Notes: generated from the letters alone by a model not told the origin. A stretch of 64,000 nt of DNA from Microbulbifer elongatus (GCF_021165935.1 NZ_CP088953.1:124001-188000), one strand, 5' to 3'. Positions 9,550 through 17,944 are shown, counted from the stretch's first letter. A program made the numbers and translations.

Positions 9550-9619
9550 CGCGGTTTACCCCCAGACGAACACCGGCTCCCGCACCCTTTCACTCGGGCA
9601 CACGGGAGCAGGCTGTTCA

Positions 9620-12508
9620 TCAGGGCTGGCTGCGCTCCAGCAATGTGACCTCACCGAGCTCCAGAGACTCAAGTGGTGCGAACTGGGTCGCACGATCTCC
9701 AACCATCAGCCAGATCATGGAGTCCGGCAGCAGATATTCTGCCGCGATCTCCTGAACTCTCGCGACCGTCATGTCTTTCGCAATGGCCTCGCGCTCACGT
9801 ACATAATCTGCAGGCCAGCCATAATCGCTCATATTTTCCAGCAGCCCCAGCTTCGCCCGCGCCGTCTCGAACGCACGGGTGTTGGCCCGCACCAGGTAAG
9901 AACGGGATACCGCCAGATCATTTTCCGTATAGGTCGGCCCGTATTGCTGGAGAATCTCCTCGATCAACTGTAGCGATTCCGCGGTCACATTGGCACGCAC
10001 CCCGGTGCCAATGGAAAACTGGCCGCCGGTCTTGTCGCCACTGAAACTGGAGCCAACCCCGTAGGTGTAGCCCTTGCTCTCACGCAGCTCCTGAGTCAGG
10101 CGCGAGGCAAAGCCGCCACCACCGAGTTTGTAGTTGGTAAATACCGCCGGGTAATAATCTTCCGACACCACCGGCATCGCCAGCCGGCCAATGCGCAGTA
10201 TCGACTGCTTGGAACCGGGCACATCCACAAAGTAAATACCCGGCTTGGCGGGCTCGGATTTCGGGTCGGGAATGCTCACCGGCTTTGCCGGCCAGCTCTT
10301 CGCCAGCTGCTCCGCCACCGCGAGAAAATCACCCTCGGCGATATCCCCCACCACATGTGCCCGTGCCACCGAGGGTGACAGGTAATCTCGGTAATAGGCC
10401 TTGAGATCATCCATGGTGATGGCCGCCACCGACGCTTCGGTGCCGAGACCGCTATATGCGCGGATACTGTCTTTGCCATACAGCAGTTTCGCGTAGGCGC
10501 GACTGGCAATGGCATTGGGCTCCGCCTGCGCACGCTTGATCTGGCTGGTAACACTCTTCTTCGCCAGTACCAGTTCCTTCTCGTCCCAGCGGGGTTCCAG
10601 CAACATCTCCTGCAACAGCGCAAACACCTCACTGAAATTGCGCGCCAGGGTGGTCACATCAAAACGGAAGGCATCCCCCCCGGCGGACACACTGATATTC
10701 GCACCTAGTTTCTGCACCGCGGTTTCCAGTTCTTCCGGTGTGCGGTTTTTGGTACCGCGCTCCATCAACATGGCCGTGAGATTGGCCACCCCGGTTTTAT
10801 CGATACGCTCCTGCAGCTGACCACCGTCGATCACCAGACTGAAAGTCACTGTGGGCACCTCACTGTTTTCGATACCGAAAACCTCGATGCCATTGGATAA
10901 AGCCCCCTGCCACACATCAGGCACAATCGTCTGTGCCGGCTCGCCATAGTCGGGCTCTTTACTGCGGTCAAAGCGCGACGGGGTTTTTTCATATTCGGCA
11001 CTGGCGGACGTATCGAACTGCCCCTCGGCACCGCTCACGATTTTCTCTTCCACCACCTTCGCGGGGCTGGAATCCGACAGGGCAAGCGCTTTCTCCCCCT
11101 TGGGCACAAAACTGGCCGCCACATAGGGCTTGCCCTTGATGTACTTGTCGTAAACCCGCTTTACATCCTCCGCGGTCACCGCCAGTAAACGGTCAATATC
11201 CTGGCTCACGTAACCCGGGTCATCCGCATAAATCTGGTACTGAGCGAGCTGAAACCCCTTGCCCAACACGCTGGACAGGCTGTTGTAAAACGCCACCTCC
11301 TGCCCCGCCTTGATGCGCTCCAGGTCTTCCTCGGCGATGCCCTCTTTTTCAAACAGCGCGAATCCTTTTTCGATGCCCGCGTACACCGCGTCCAGATCGC
11401 CGCCGGCAAAGGCCTGCACCGTCAACTGCAACTGCCCGGCCAGTTCCGACTCGTAGGCAAACATGGAGACACTTGCGGTGAGCTGCTCATCCTCCACCAG
11501 CACCCGGTACAGGGGCGCGCGTTTGCCATAAGCCAGATATTGCAAAAGCACCGCCAGGGGATAACTGTCAGCGCTGTAACGGGGCACCGTGGGCCAGGCC
11601 ATGGTCAGCTGCGGCAGGCGCGCGAAATTGTCCTCGTAATACAGCCGCCGGGTCTCCTTCAGTTTGGCCGGCTGCTTGGGCGCCCGCTCCACCGCCTCCC
11701 CCCTGGGGATCTCATCAAAGTATTTCTCTACCAGCGCCTTCGCCTGCTTCGGATCGAAATCTCCCGCCACCACCAGCGTCACATTGTTGGGCACATACCA
11801 GCGGCGGAAAAAGGTCTTCACATCGTCCAGCGTGGCGTTCTGTACATCCTCCAGTGAGCCGATCACCTGCCAGCTGTAAGGGTGCCCCTGGGGGTACAGA
11901 TTGCTGTCGATCACATACTGGGTATGGCCATAGGGCCGGTTATCCACACCCTGGCGCTTCTCGTTCTTAACGACCTGCTTTTCCTTCGCCAGCACCGGCT
12001 CGGTCACCGTATTGATAAACCAGCCCAGCTTGTCCGCCTCTGCCCACAGCATCTTCTCCAGCGCATCCTTGGGCACCGTCTGGTAGTAATTGGTGACATC
12101 CCGCGACGTAGAACCATTCGCCCCCGCCCCGCCAATCCGCGCACTCATCGCATCCAGCCCGCCCTTGCCCAGATTCTCCGACTCCAGAAACAGCAGATGC
12201 TCGAACAGATGGGCAAAGCCGGTACGCCCCTCCTTCTCCCGCGCCGAGCCCACATGGGCGGTGAGCGACACCGCCACTACCGGGTCGGAGCGGTCGATGT
12301 GGAAAAGAACGTTGAGGCCGTTGTCGAGCTGGAACTGTTCGTACTCGATGGCGAATTCAGGTTTTGGGACGTCTTTAGAGGGAGTGGCAGTCTCGGTGGC
12401 TGACTGGGCCTGTTGCTCGGGTTCCGGTTGCGAGCGGTCGCAGCCGGACAGGGCCGCGATGGAAAGTGTGATCACAATTGCCAGGGAGACAAACAGATTG
12501 CGGGGCAT
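9620..12508 (-). CDS. M16-family zinc metalloprotease lipoprotein
   Basis: A 962-residue two-module pitrilysin/insulinase-like protease. A signal peptide ends in a lipobox (LSGC, Cys23), so it is probably anchored in the outer or inner membrane facing the periplasm. The inverted zinc motif HLFEH (His100, Glu103, His104) lies in the first active M16 half, with a downstream acidic ligand region (TEPVLAKEKQVVKNEKR). The second half is an inactive M16-like domain used to enclose peptides (GVANLTAMLMERGTKN, then ESKGYTYGVGSSFSGD). Family members degrade peptides. It is transcribed alone; the AT-rich island begins just upstream of its start. Substrate unknown. Confidence 0.92.
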   Translation of the reverse strand: MPRNLFVSLAIVITLSIAALSGCDRSQPEPEQQAQSATETATPSKDVPKPEFAIEYEQFQLDNGLNVLFHIDRSDPVVAVSLTAHVGSAREKEGRTGFAHLFEHLLFLESENLGKGGLDAMSARIGGAGANGSTSRDVTNYYQTVPKDALEKMLWAEADKLGWFINTVTEPVLAKEKQVVKNEKRQGVDNRPYGHTQYVIDSNLYPQGHPYSWQVIGSLEDVQNATLDDVKTFFRRWYVPNNVTLVVAGDFDPKQAKALVEKYFDEIPRGEAVERAPKQPAKLKETRRLYYEDNFARLPQLTMAWPTVPRYSADSYPLAVLLQYLAYGKRAPLYRVLVEDEQLTASVSMFAYESELAGQLQLTVQAFAGGDLDAVYAGIEKGFALFEKEGIAEEDLERIKAGQEVAFYNSLSSVLGKGFQLAQYQIYADDPGYVSQDIDRLLAVTAEDVKRVYDKYIKGKPYVAASFVPKGEKALALSDSSPAKVVEEKIVSGAEGQFDTSASAEYEKTPSRFDRSKEPDYGEPAQTIVPDVWQGALSNGIEVFGIENSEVPTVTFSLVIDGGQLQERIDKTGVANLTAMLMERGTKNRTPEELETAVQKLGANISVSAGGDAFRFDVTTLARNFSEVFALLQEMLLEPRWDEKELVLAKKSVTSQIKRAQAEPNAIASRAYAKLLYGKDSIRAYSGLGTEASVAAITMDDLKAYYRDYLSPSVARAHVVGDIAEGDFLAVAEQLAKSWPAKPVSIPDPKSEPAKPGIYFVDVPGSKQSILRIGRLAMPVVSEDYYPAVFTNYKLGGGGFASRLTQELRESKGYTYGVGSSFSGDKTGGQFSIGTGVRANVTAESLQLIEEILQQYGPTYTENDLAVSRSYLVRANTRAFETARAKLGLLENMSDYGWPADYVREREAIAKDMTVARVQEIAAEYLLPDSMIWLMVGDRATQFAPLESLELGEVTLLERSQP

Positions 12509-12820
12509 GGGGCATTCCTTAAAAACGCGTCACAACCAACATGCGACACATATCACACTGCGTGTCAGTACCTAAACAAGAATTTATAGAGCTTATGCGT
12601 TGCGTAGAACAATAATGTGGAAAGATGAGAGTAGCAGCTACCGCTCTAAGCCAACATAGCTACCACTGTTCTATGCATTTCAGATCGACTACATCTAGAA
12701 CCAAAGACAGAGCGCATTTAGCGAATCTGTCTAAATATAGGCATCAAATTTCCAGATCTAGAGATTATCTCTACATCTGTGATCTTTTGAATAAACTGTT
12801 AAATTTAGCAAGGATTGAGC
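12509..12820. other. 312-base AT-rich intergenic region at the island edge
   Basis: Base composition drops visibly from GC-rich to AT-rich within this gap. No gene or attachment-site-like direct repeat could be supported. It must hold the M16 protease promoter (minus) and a promoter for the WIDDG-repeat gene (plus). Confidence 0.45.
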
Positions 12821-13039
12821 ATGTATACCGGTTTTTGGATTGATGATGGATTTATTTGGGGGCCTACTGAATCTGGAAAGTTCTGGATAGACGATGGCTT
12901 TGTCTGGGGTCCATACAATTCAGGGAAATGGTGGATTGAAGATGGCTATATTTGGGGACCATCGGAAGGAGGAAAGTTCTGGATTGATGACGGCCACATC
13001 TATGGTCCTTCAAAAATTTTACCTTGGATAAAAGGCTGA
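12821..13039 (+). CDS. Four-repeat WIDDG-WGP microprotein
   Basis: A 72-residue protein made almost wholly of four 16-residue tandem repeats with consensus F-W-I-D-D-G-F-I-W-G-P-x-x-S-G-K. The fourth copy ends in HIYGPSK and a short PWIKG tail. The four 48-base units differ at many third codon positions while the protein stays constant, which supports real coding under selection. Each unit looks like a beta hairpin, so the chain may close into a small four-fold beta structure; that is inference. No signal peptide. The ATG at 12821 follows AAGGA at 6 bases. The KTSC gene starts 13 bases downstream. Function unknown. Confidence 0.8.
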   Translation: MYTGFWIDDGFIWGPTESGKFWIDDGFVWGPYNSGKWWIEDGYIWGPSEGGKFWIDDGHIYGPSKILPWIKG

Positions 13040-13052
13040 GGAAGAGCGCCAA

Positions 13053-13259
13053 ATGATAGAGTGGAGCCATGTACAGTCATCTGCAATTCGCAGAGTTGGG
13101 TATAACTCTAAATCAATGCAGATGTATATTGATTTTGAGGATAGTGACCCTGTCTACACGTTTTGCCATGTACCCGAGTATATTTTCAGAGCATTTATCA
13201 ATGCTTCCTCAGTGGGGCAATACTACCATCAGTATATCAAAGATCGGTATGACTGCTGA
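13053..13259 (+). CDS. KTSC-domain protein
   Basis: A 68-residue single-domain protein. It matches the KTSC pattern: VQSSAIRRVGYNSKSMQMYI at the N-terminus, then YTFCHVPEYIFRAFINASS and a closing GQYYHQYIKDRY. The family is named after a Lys-Thr-Ser-Cys pattern; here the corresponding stretch is changed. KTSC domains are short alpha/beta units found alone or fused to other enzymes; biochemical function is not established. The ATG follows GAGGAAG and lies 13 bases after the WIDDG-repeat gene, so the two are likely one transcript. Codon use is AT-rich like the rest of the island. Confidence 0.85.
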   Translation: MIEWSHVQSSAIRRVGYNSKSMQMYIDFEDSDPVYTFCHVPEYIFRAFINASSVGQYYHQYIKDRYDC

Positions 13260-13293
13260 GCGCGGCACTCCATTCCAAATTTAATAAAGTGCT

Positions 13294-13381
13294 GCAGCCG
13301 GCGCCTTACTTTATGCGCCTTTTACGCGGCCGTCACCCTTCCATTTTTGCCCAAAAGGCGCATAAAGTAAGCCGCCGCTGC
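13294..13381. repeat. Large imperfect hairpin, integron-attC-like but unproven
   Basis: A perfect 19-base inverted repeat (13305-13323 with 13353-13371, arms CTTACTTTATGCGCCTTTT and complement) encloses a 29-base loop. The stem extends outward by about nine more pairs with one mismatch and one unpaired base. Eight bases after the outer stem is GTTAAGC (13389-13395), which fits the GTTRRRY end of an integron attC site. I could not find the matching RYYYAAC end on the left, so this stays an unassigned structured element. It separates the KTSC gene from the DUF5343 gene. Confidence 0.7.
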
Positions 13382-13442
13382 GCATGTCGTTAAGCACCAG
13401 CGCTAATAAGGAAAATCCATTTTAATATAAAGGAGAAGAAAA

Positions 13443-14078
13443 TTGAGTCTTCCAAAGTCCTATCTCACTTCAACGAAGCGGCTCCCTGAAATTCTAGAAG
13501 CTATACAATCCGCGCAGGCTCCTGACCAATTTACAGTTCGTTTTTTGGAACAACTGGGTTTTAAGTCAAAAGGAGACCGCTTGATTATCGGGGTACTGAA
13601 AGATTTAGGGTTATTAGAGGAAAATGGAACTCCAAGAAAACGTTACTATGAATTCCTTGATCAATCTCACTCTGGCGCCGTTCTGGCGCAGGGGGTGAGG
13701 GAAGCTTGGTCTGACCTTTTTGCAGTAAATGTAAATGCGCACCAGCTATCCAAGTCTGATTTCATAGGAAAGCTTAAAACTCTGTCAGAAGGCAAGCTTT
13801 CGGACAGAGTGCTCGATAGCCACTATATGACATTTAGTGCATTAGTGAAAAATGCAGATTTTACAAGCCACACTCCCTCACCCAGTAAACCAAAGGTTGA
13901 GCACAAAGGTGCGGTGCAGCCCCCCTCAGAGGAATCGAGCAAGAAAATTGACATTCCATCAAATGCAGGATCAAAAATTGGTGGTTTAGTCTACAACATT
14001 CAGATTGTCCTTCCAGAGTCAAGAGACCCCTCCGTCTACGACGCATTATTCAGAAGCCTTAAGGAACATATTCTATGA
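13443..14078 (+). CDS. DUF5343-family protein
   Basis: A 211-residue protein. Residues 1-140 match DUF5343: LPKSYLTSTKRLPEILEAIQ, FTVRFLEQLGFKSKGDRLII, then RYYEFLDQSHSGAVLAQGVR and EAWSDLFAVNVNAHQL, which reads as two winged-helix-like modules. A Ser/Pro-rich linker (about 140-170) leads to a short C-terminal beta-strand segment GGLVYNIQIVLPES. The TTG start at 13443 is supported by a strong AAGGAGAAG site. The last four bases overlap the HEPN gene (ATGA), so the two are translationally coupled. DUF5343 proteins often occur in islands beside nuclease-like genes, suggesting a sensor or antitoxin-like partner; that role is inference. Confidence 0.85.
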   Translation: MSLPKSYLTSTKRLPEILEAIQSAQAPDQFTVRFLEQLGFKSKGDRLIIGVLKDLGLLEENGTPRKRYYEFLDQSHSGAVLAQGVREAWSDLFAVNVNAHQLSKSDFIGKLKTLSEGKLSDRVLDSHYMTFSALVKNADFTSHTPSPSKPKVEHKGAVQPPSEESSKKIDIPSNAGSKIGGLVYNIQIVLPESRDPSVYDALFRSLKEHIL

Positions 14079-14659
14079 AAGGTGCTTTTGGAGAAGTATA
14101 TGATTTTGTCTTCAAGGGCTTATTAACTGAAGAGGCCCTAGATAGAGCCGGACGAAAAAACCGCAGTAGCCTTTTGCTATCCGACGAAGAGATTGCGAAT
14201 ACTCTATCAATATCCTCATTGCCTGACGATCTAGTAAATGAAGCACGTCAAATGGCAATGGTTTATACGGCTGTGGCTGCCTTTGAGAATGCTGTGCGTG
14301 AATTGATATCTGGGGTACTTTTAGAGTCAAAAGGCGAAAGTTGGTGGGAAGAATCAGTATCTCAAAAAATACGAGAAAGGGCTGAAAAAAGAAGAGATGA
14401 TGAGTTGAAAGTAAAATGGCATACCCAGCGTGGAAGTGCCTCGATAAATTATACAACCATGTCCGATCTCATAAATATTATGCGAAATAACTGGGATGAT
14501 TTTGAGGCACATATTCAATCGATTGATTGGGCTGCTAACGTATTTGACGCAGTAGAACGTTCTAGAAATGTCATTATGCACAGTGGAACGTTAGAAAATG
14601 GTGACATTGAGCGTTTGGGCATATTTATACGAGACTGGGTGAAGCAAGTTGGCACTTAA
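14075..14659 (+). CDS. Swt1-type HEPN-domain protein, putative RNase effector
   Basis: A 194-residue, mostly helical protein. The C-terminal half carries the HEPN signature R-x4-H in RSRNVIMHSG (Arg164, His169) in the Swt1-HEPN style, preceded by helices such as YTTMSDLINIMRNNWDDFE. HEPN proteins with this motif are commonly metal-independent RNases in toxin-antitoxin, abortive infection and other defence systems. Its start overlaps the DUF5343 stop by four bases, a typical two-gene module. Base composition is AT-rich. Family and motif are clear; RNase activity and defence role are inferred. It could also act on host RNA as a regulator. Confidence 0.8.
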   Translation: MKGAFGEVYDFVFKGLLTEEALDRAGRKNRSSLLLSDEEIANTLSISSLPDDLVNEARQMAMVYTAVAAFENAVRELISGVLLESKGESWWEESVSQKIRERAEKRRDDELKVKWHTQRGSASINYTTMSDLINIMRNNWDDFEAHIQSIDWAANVFDAVERSRNVIMHSGTLENGDIERLGIFIRDWVKQVGT

Positions 14660-14706
14660 CAAGACCACAAAGCCTGGGGTCAAATCTTGCAGAACAGTAT
14701 AAAACC

Positions 14707-15469
14707 ATGAACTTCGACCCACTTATCAGTCAAGTATTTCCACTAGCCCAATGGCTTATCCCTATCGCCCTGATCGCCGCGATTATAAAATCCCCTTGGT
14801 TCAAAGGTCTCTGGGGCGAGGCGCTGGTCAGTTTCTTCGGCTGGCTACTACTGCCATCCAGGACTTACCGGCGACTGCACAACGTAACGCTTCGCACGCC
14901 GGACGTGCACCACACAGATAGATCATATCTTCGTATCCCGCTTCGGAATTTTCGTGGTGGAAACCAAGAACATGCAGAGCTGGATATTTGGCAGTGAACG
15001 CCAGGCGCAGTGGACACAGAAGATCTACAAGAAATCATCTAGATTCCAGAACTCGCTCCAGCAGAACTACAAACATGTTAAAGCGCTGGAGACACTGCTT
15101 GATGTAACACCGGATGTTGTTCACTCGGTGGTGGTCTTTGCTGGTAACTGCACCTTTGAAACACCGATGCCCCCCGATGTCACTTAGGAAGGCGGGTATA
15201 TCCGCTATATCAAATCTTTCACCACCCCGGTTCTTGCTGAAGAGAAAGTCGAGATAGTTACCGGCAGAATTCAGTCGAGGCGGCTGGCACCAACGCGGGA
15301 AACCCACAGGCAGCATGTAGAACAGCTAAAGGCCCGCAGCCATCCGGATGCCAAAAGGCTCTGTCCGAAATGTGGCACCAAGATGGTCAAGCGGGGACCG
15401 AATGCGGGTAGCCAGTTCTGGGGTTGTTCGTCATTTCCCAAATGGAGGGGCACGCTCGCTGCCAATTGA
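14707..15469 (+). pseudogene. Decayed NERD-domain nuclease with topoisomerase-type zinc finger
   Basis: The 5' part encodes an N-terminal membrane helix (WLIPIALIAAII) and the start of a NERD domain (KGLWGEALVSFFGWLLLP). Around 14905-14908 one extra base shifts the frame: GAC-GTGC-ACC stands where GAC-GGC-ACC would restore TPDG-TTQIDHIFV. The second frame then continues with FGIFVVETKNM and QNYKHVKALE, is broken by TAG at 15185-15187 where a tyrosine is expected, and ends in a zinc-finger remnant (LCPKCGTKMVKRG, WGCSSFPKW) whose last Cys is Trp. Intact relatives join a NERD nuclease-like domain to a C4 finger. Two disruptions plus the lost Cys argue for a true pseudogene rather than a sequencing error. 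Confidence 0.88.
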
Positions 15470-15611
15470 TCCCTTTCAGAACCGGTTTTTCAGGTGGAAA
15501 ACACTAGGCCCCGCTTCAGTATAAACTCGGAGCGCTAACAACCAGTGCGCTATCACATCCCTAGAATTTCACTTTCTCACCGCCGGCCGTGCGCATCAGG
15601 TTACAAGTCTG

Positions 15612-15668
15612 CCATTCCCCTATAGAATGGTCTGAGTCGTATAGCTGTCCGCACCATTCTCAGAATGG
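15612..15668. repeat. Two CCATTC...GAATGG palindromes
   Basis: Two inverted repeats with the same 6-base arms: CCATTC-N7-GAATGG (15612-15630) and CCATTC-N3-GAATGG (15654-15668), 23 bases apart, upstream of the membrane-anchored protein gene. They could be operator half-sites or small RNA hairpins. They are the only clear structure in the 298-base gap 15470-15767. Confidence 0.55.
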
Positions 15669-15767
15669 CAAGCATCCCTCACCGGAAGCACGCTGATGCG
15701 ACCGCCTGCTCCTGCCGAGACAGGTGCCCGGCGCACAATATCAACAATAACGAAAAGGGCTATTTAC

Positions 15768-16400
15768 ATGGACCGTATTATCTTAGGCGTCATTACCGCT
15801 GTGCTCGCGGTATTTTCTTACTCACTTTGGGACAAGAACCAGGATCTTGAACAGGAAGTAAAACGCGGGGAAATCTCCATTGACTCCACGATGCTCTCCA
15901 AAGCCACTGAGTTTACCTTTATGAAAGTGGAAAATCAGTTTACATATTATATGAAGGAGAAAAATATCGGGCCCAGAAATGGAAAATGGGAAGCTCTTTA
16001 TACATGGAGTTACCCGTTCAATTTTGGGTACAAGATCGAAGACAACTGGGACTGGTGTATTGATATAGACCAGGAAGAAGGTGTCATCTCGATCAATGCG
16101 CCAAAGATCACGCAACTCAACAGGTCTGACGCATCGCCAAAGGCAGAGAAAATCTTCAATGGCGGCTTCAAGGTCACCCAGGTTGCCGCGCAGGAATGGA
16201 TGGTGAAAACGGCAAACAAAAAAATGAAAGACACGGCGTCTCGCTACCTTGAAAATACCACAGTTCAGGAGTCCGTTAAAAAATCTCTTTCATCCTTTTT
16301 TCGTGAGATTTTGAATGATGCCCATGAAGGGGAAAACCCGATCAACGACGTCATCGTCAATATCACCGACGACAGCACTTGCAATACGGCAAACATCTAG
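15768..16400 (+). CDS. Membrane-anchored protein of unknown function
   Basis: A 210-residue protein. An N-terminal signal anchor (IILGVITAVLAVFSYSLW) is followed by a charged segment (KNQDLEQEVKRGE) and a soluble domain with aromatic-rich beta strands (WEALYTWSYPFNFGYKIED, DWCIDIDQEEGVISINAPKI) and a helical C-terminal half (VKTANKKMKDTASRYLEN). It resembles membrane-anchored periplasmic domains of the DUF4230 kind in layout, but I am not confident of the family. The ATG at 15768 follows AAAAGGG with good spacing. No operon partner is close; the next gene starts 165 bases on. Function not known. Confidence 0.7.
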   Translation: MDRIILGVITAVLAVFSYSLWDKNQDLEQEVKRGEISIDSTMLSKATEFTFMKVENQFTYYMKEKNIGPRNGKWEALYTWSYPFNFGYKIEDNWDWCIDIDQEEGVISINAPKITQLNRSDASPKAEKIFNGGFKVTQVAAQEWMVKTANKKMKDTASRYLENTTVQESVKKSLSSFFREILNDAHEGENPINDVIVNITDDSTCNTANI

Positions 16401-16564
16401 GACCGGAGTAAAATTCCGCCATACAGCCGCAAGAGAAGATCTGTGTATCAGTCGCGATGATGAGTAGGGCTTTACATGCACTTATTAGACAGAGGTGGCC
16501 GCTACTGACCAATGCGGCGAAGCCCCCAGATACAATCTTCATCAACTAATGACTTGGAGAAGTA

Positions 16565-16864
16565 ATGGAACATGAAATTCTCAGAATATTCCTAGCCAAC
16601 CAGTGGCTCACCATACCAATATTCATCATCCTGGTAATCGGCGTTACGCTCTTCTGGTTCGGTGGCCTGATGGCAGCGCTGACGGCGCTGGGTAACAACC
16701 GCTGGGGCTGGGGGTTATCGTCACTTGTTCTCGGCCCGATCACGGGATTTCCATACTCCCTGATCTACAACGAAGCCGAGTACCCGAAATCACTGATGAT
16801 CAAGGGTCTGCTTTTCTTGCTTGCGGCACTCGCTCTATCGCTCCTCGCATGGGCGATCAGCTGA
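16565..16864 (+). CDS. Small polytopic membrane protein
   Basis: A 99-residue inner-membrane protein with about three hydrophobic helices: WLTIPIFIILVIGVTLFWF, WGLSSLVLGPITGFPYSLIY and GLLFLLAALALSLLAWAI. The middle region NNRWGWGLSSLVLGPITG is a pattern common in small bacterial membrane proteins of unknown role. The ATG follows GGAGAAG. It stands in the variable island among unrelated small genes. I do not recognise a family and would not assign a function. Confidence 0.7.
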   Translation: MEHEILRIFLANQWLTIPIFIILVIGVTLFWFGGLMAALTALGNNRWGWGLSSLVLGPITGFPYSLIYNEAEYPKSLMIKGLLFLLAALALSLLAWAIS

Positions 16865-16906
16865 GCGCGCTCATTAGTATGATAGTTTCTGTTCGGAGTA
16901 TCCAGG

Positions 16907-17275
16907 ATGGTAAAAATAAGCGGAAGTAAAGACTGCGGAAATTCTCCCAAGAATCAGCTGGTGGAGAAAGTGGCTATCGCTATTGAGGTAGGTGATCTTT
17001 CCTTTCTGGAGGAGTATCTGGACGATGAAATTATCTGGGAACGCTCAGATAATTTCCTCGCAGAGGGACAAGAGGTCTCGGACCTCATCAAGAAAAGAAA
17101 AAATAAACTTTCTTCAGTAACGATTACGCACGTCATCTCGCACGGAAAAATTGGTGCAGTAAATGGGGTCAGCACCAACAACCAGGGAGAGAAGATCCAT
17201 TTCTGTCACGTCATCGCCTTCTCAAGCGTAAAATTCACCAGAATCAGCAGGCTGTGTAGCTACGGAAGGTTCTAG
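16907..17275 (+). CDS. NTF2/SnoaL-like small protein
   Basis: A 122-residue protein. The early part (NQLVEKVAIAIEVGDLSFLE, then YLDDEIIWE) looks like the first helices and strand of the NTF2-like cone fold. Middle strands include VTITHVISHGKIGAVNGVST and KIHFCHVIAFSS. The fold is used by isomerases, hydrolases and many scaffold proteins, so no activity can be assigned. The ATG follows GGAG at 8 bases. It begins 42 bases after the small membrane protein and may share its transcript. Confidence 0.6.
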   Translation: MVKISGSKDCGNSPKNQLVEKVAIAIEVGDLSFLEEYLDDEIIWERSDNFLAEGQEVSDLIKKRKNKLSSVTITHVISHGKIGAVNGVSTNNQGEKIHFCHVIAFSSVKFTRISRLCSYGRF

Positions 17276-17335
17276 ATTTCAAGTAGTCCGATTTAGCGCC
17301 AGCTACCTGTGCTGGTACCACTGCGGTAATCCCGG

Positions 17336-17944
17336 TTATTTCTGCTGCACATTAAAGCCATCCGGATGAACCAGTTGCGCCCCATACGCAGGGTCTACAG
17401 CCGCGACCGTGGAGTAGATGTCGGAAAAGGTGGAGGCGATCCATTTCGCCTCCGTTTGACGCATATTCTGGCCGCGCCAGGGGTCGTGGTAAATCACATG
17501 GTTGGCATCCACACCGATCACCACCACCCAATGCCCCGCCACACTAAATCGGACACTCTGCGCATAGGGCCCATAGTTGGATAACGCTCTATACACCATG
17601 GGAACACTCCAGCGCCCCACGGTCGGCTCCAGGCCCCACGCTTGCAAGCCGCGACCGGTGATAACATTTGCCACATCATCATCGTTCGCGCCCGACAAAA
17701 CACCACGGGGATTTACGCGCATACGCCAGGAGTTTGCATGACCGCCATTGGCCTTCAAGGGCGCTGCAGGGTTCTTGCCATGAAAGAGCAACAGCATTTC
17801 TGCAGAGGAATCACCACATAGATTACAGTGGTTCTGGTGTACGAAGGGTACCAGGTACTCGAGGTTACCGAGATCCACCGCGTGGCGGTTATGATCCCGC
17901 TTGGACATACCAAATATTTTGCGAAACGGCCCTTTAAGACGCAC
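17336..17944 (-). CDS. Papain-like cysteine protease (C39/AvrRpt2-like fold)
   Basis: About 202 residues. The pattern HQNHCNLCGDSSAEMLLLF fits a papain-like active site with an oxyanion Gln (Gln37) and a nucleophile Cys (Cys43). AGHWVVVIGVDANHVIYHDPW provides the His (His138) and Asp (Asp154). This C39_2-like domain has no signal peptide, so the protein may act in the cytosol or be a secreted effector. I chose the GTG at 17944 because a very strong GGAGGAGGG lies 6 bases upstream; TTG at 17989 and ATG at 17908 are weaker. No immunity gene or transporter is adjacent. Substrate unknown. Confidence 0.72.
   Translation of the reverse strand: MRLKGPFRKIFGMSKRDHNRHAVDLGNLEYLVPFVHQNHCNLCGDSSAEMLLLFHGKNPAAPLKANGGHANSWRMRVNPRGVLSGANDDDVANVITGRGLQAWGLEPTVGRWSVPMVYRALSNYGPYAQSVRFSVAGHWVVVIGVDANHVIYHDPWRGQNMRQTEAKWIASTFSDIYSTVAAVDPAYGAQLVHPDGFNVQQK

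Noticed and set aside
12509..12820. Attachment-site direct repeat at the island edge
   Set aside because: No direct repeat of useful length was seen at both ends of the AT-rich region.
13294..13395. Firm integron attC call
   Set aside because: The right-hand GTTAAGC fits, but no left-hand RYYYAAC box or integrase was found, so I list it only as an attC-like hairpin.
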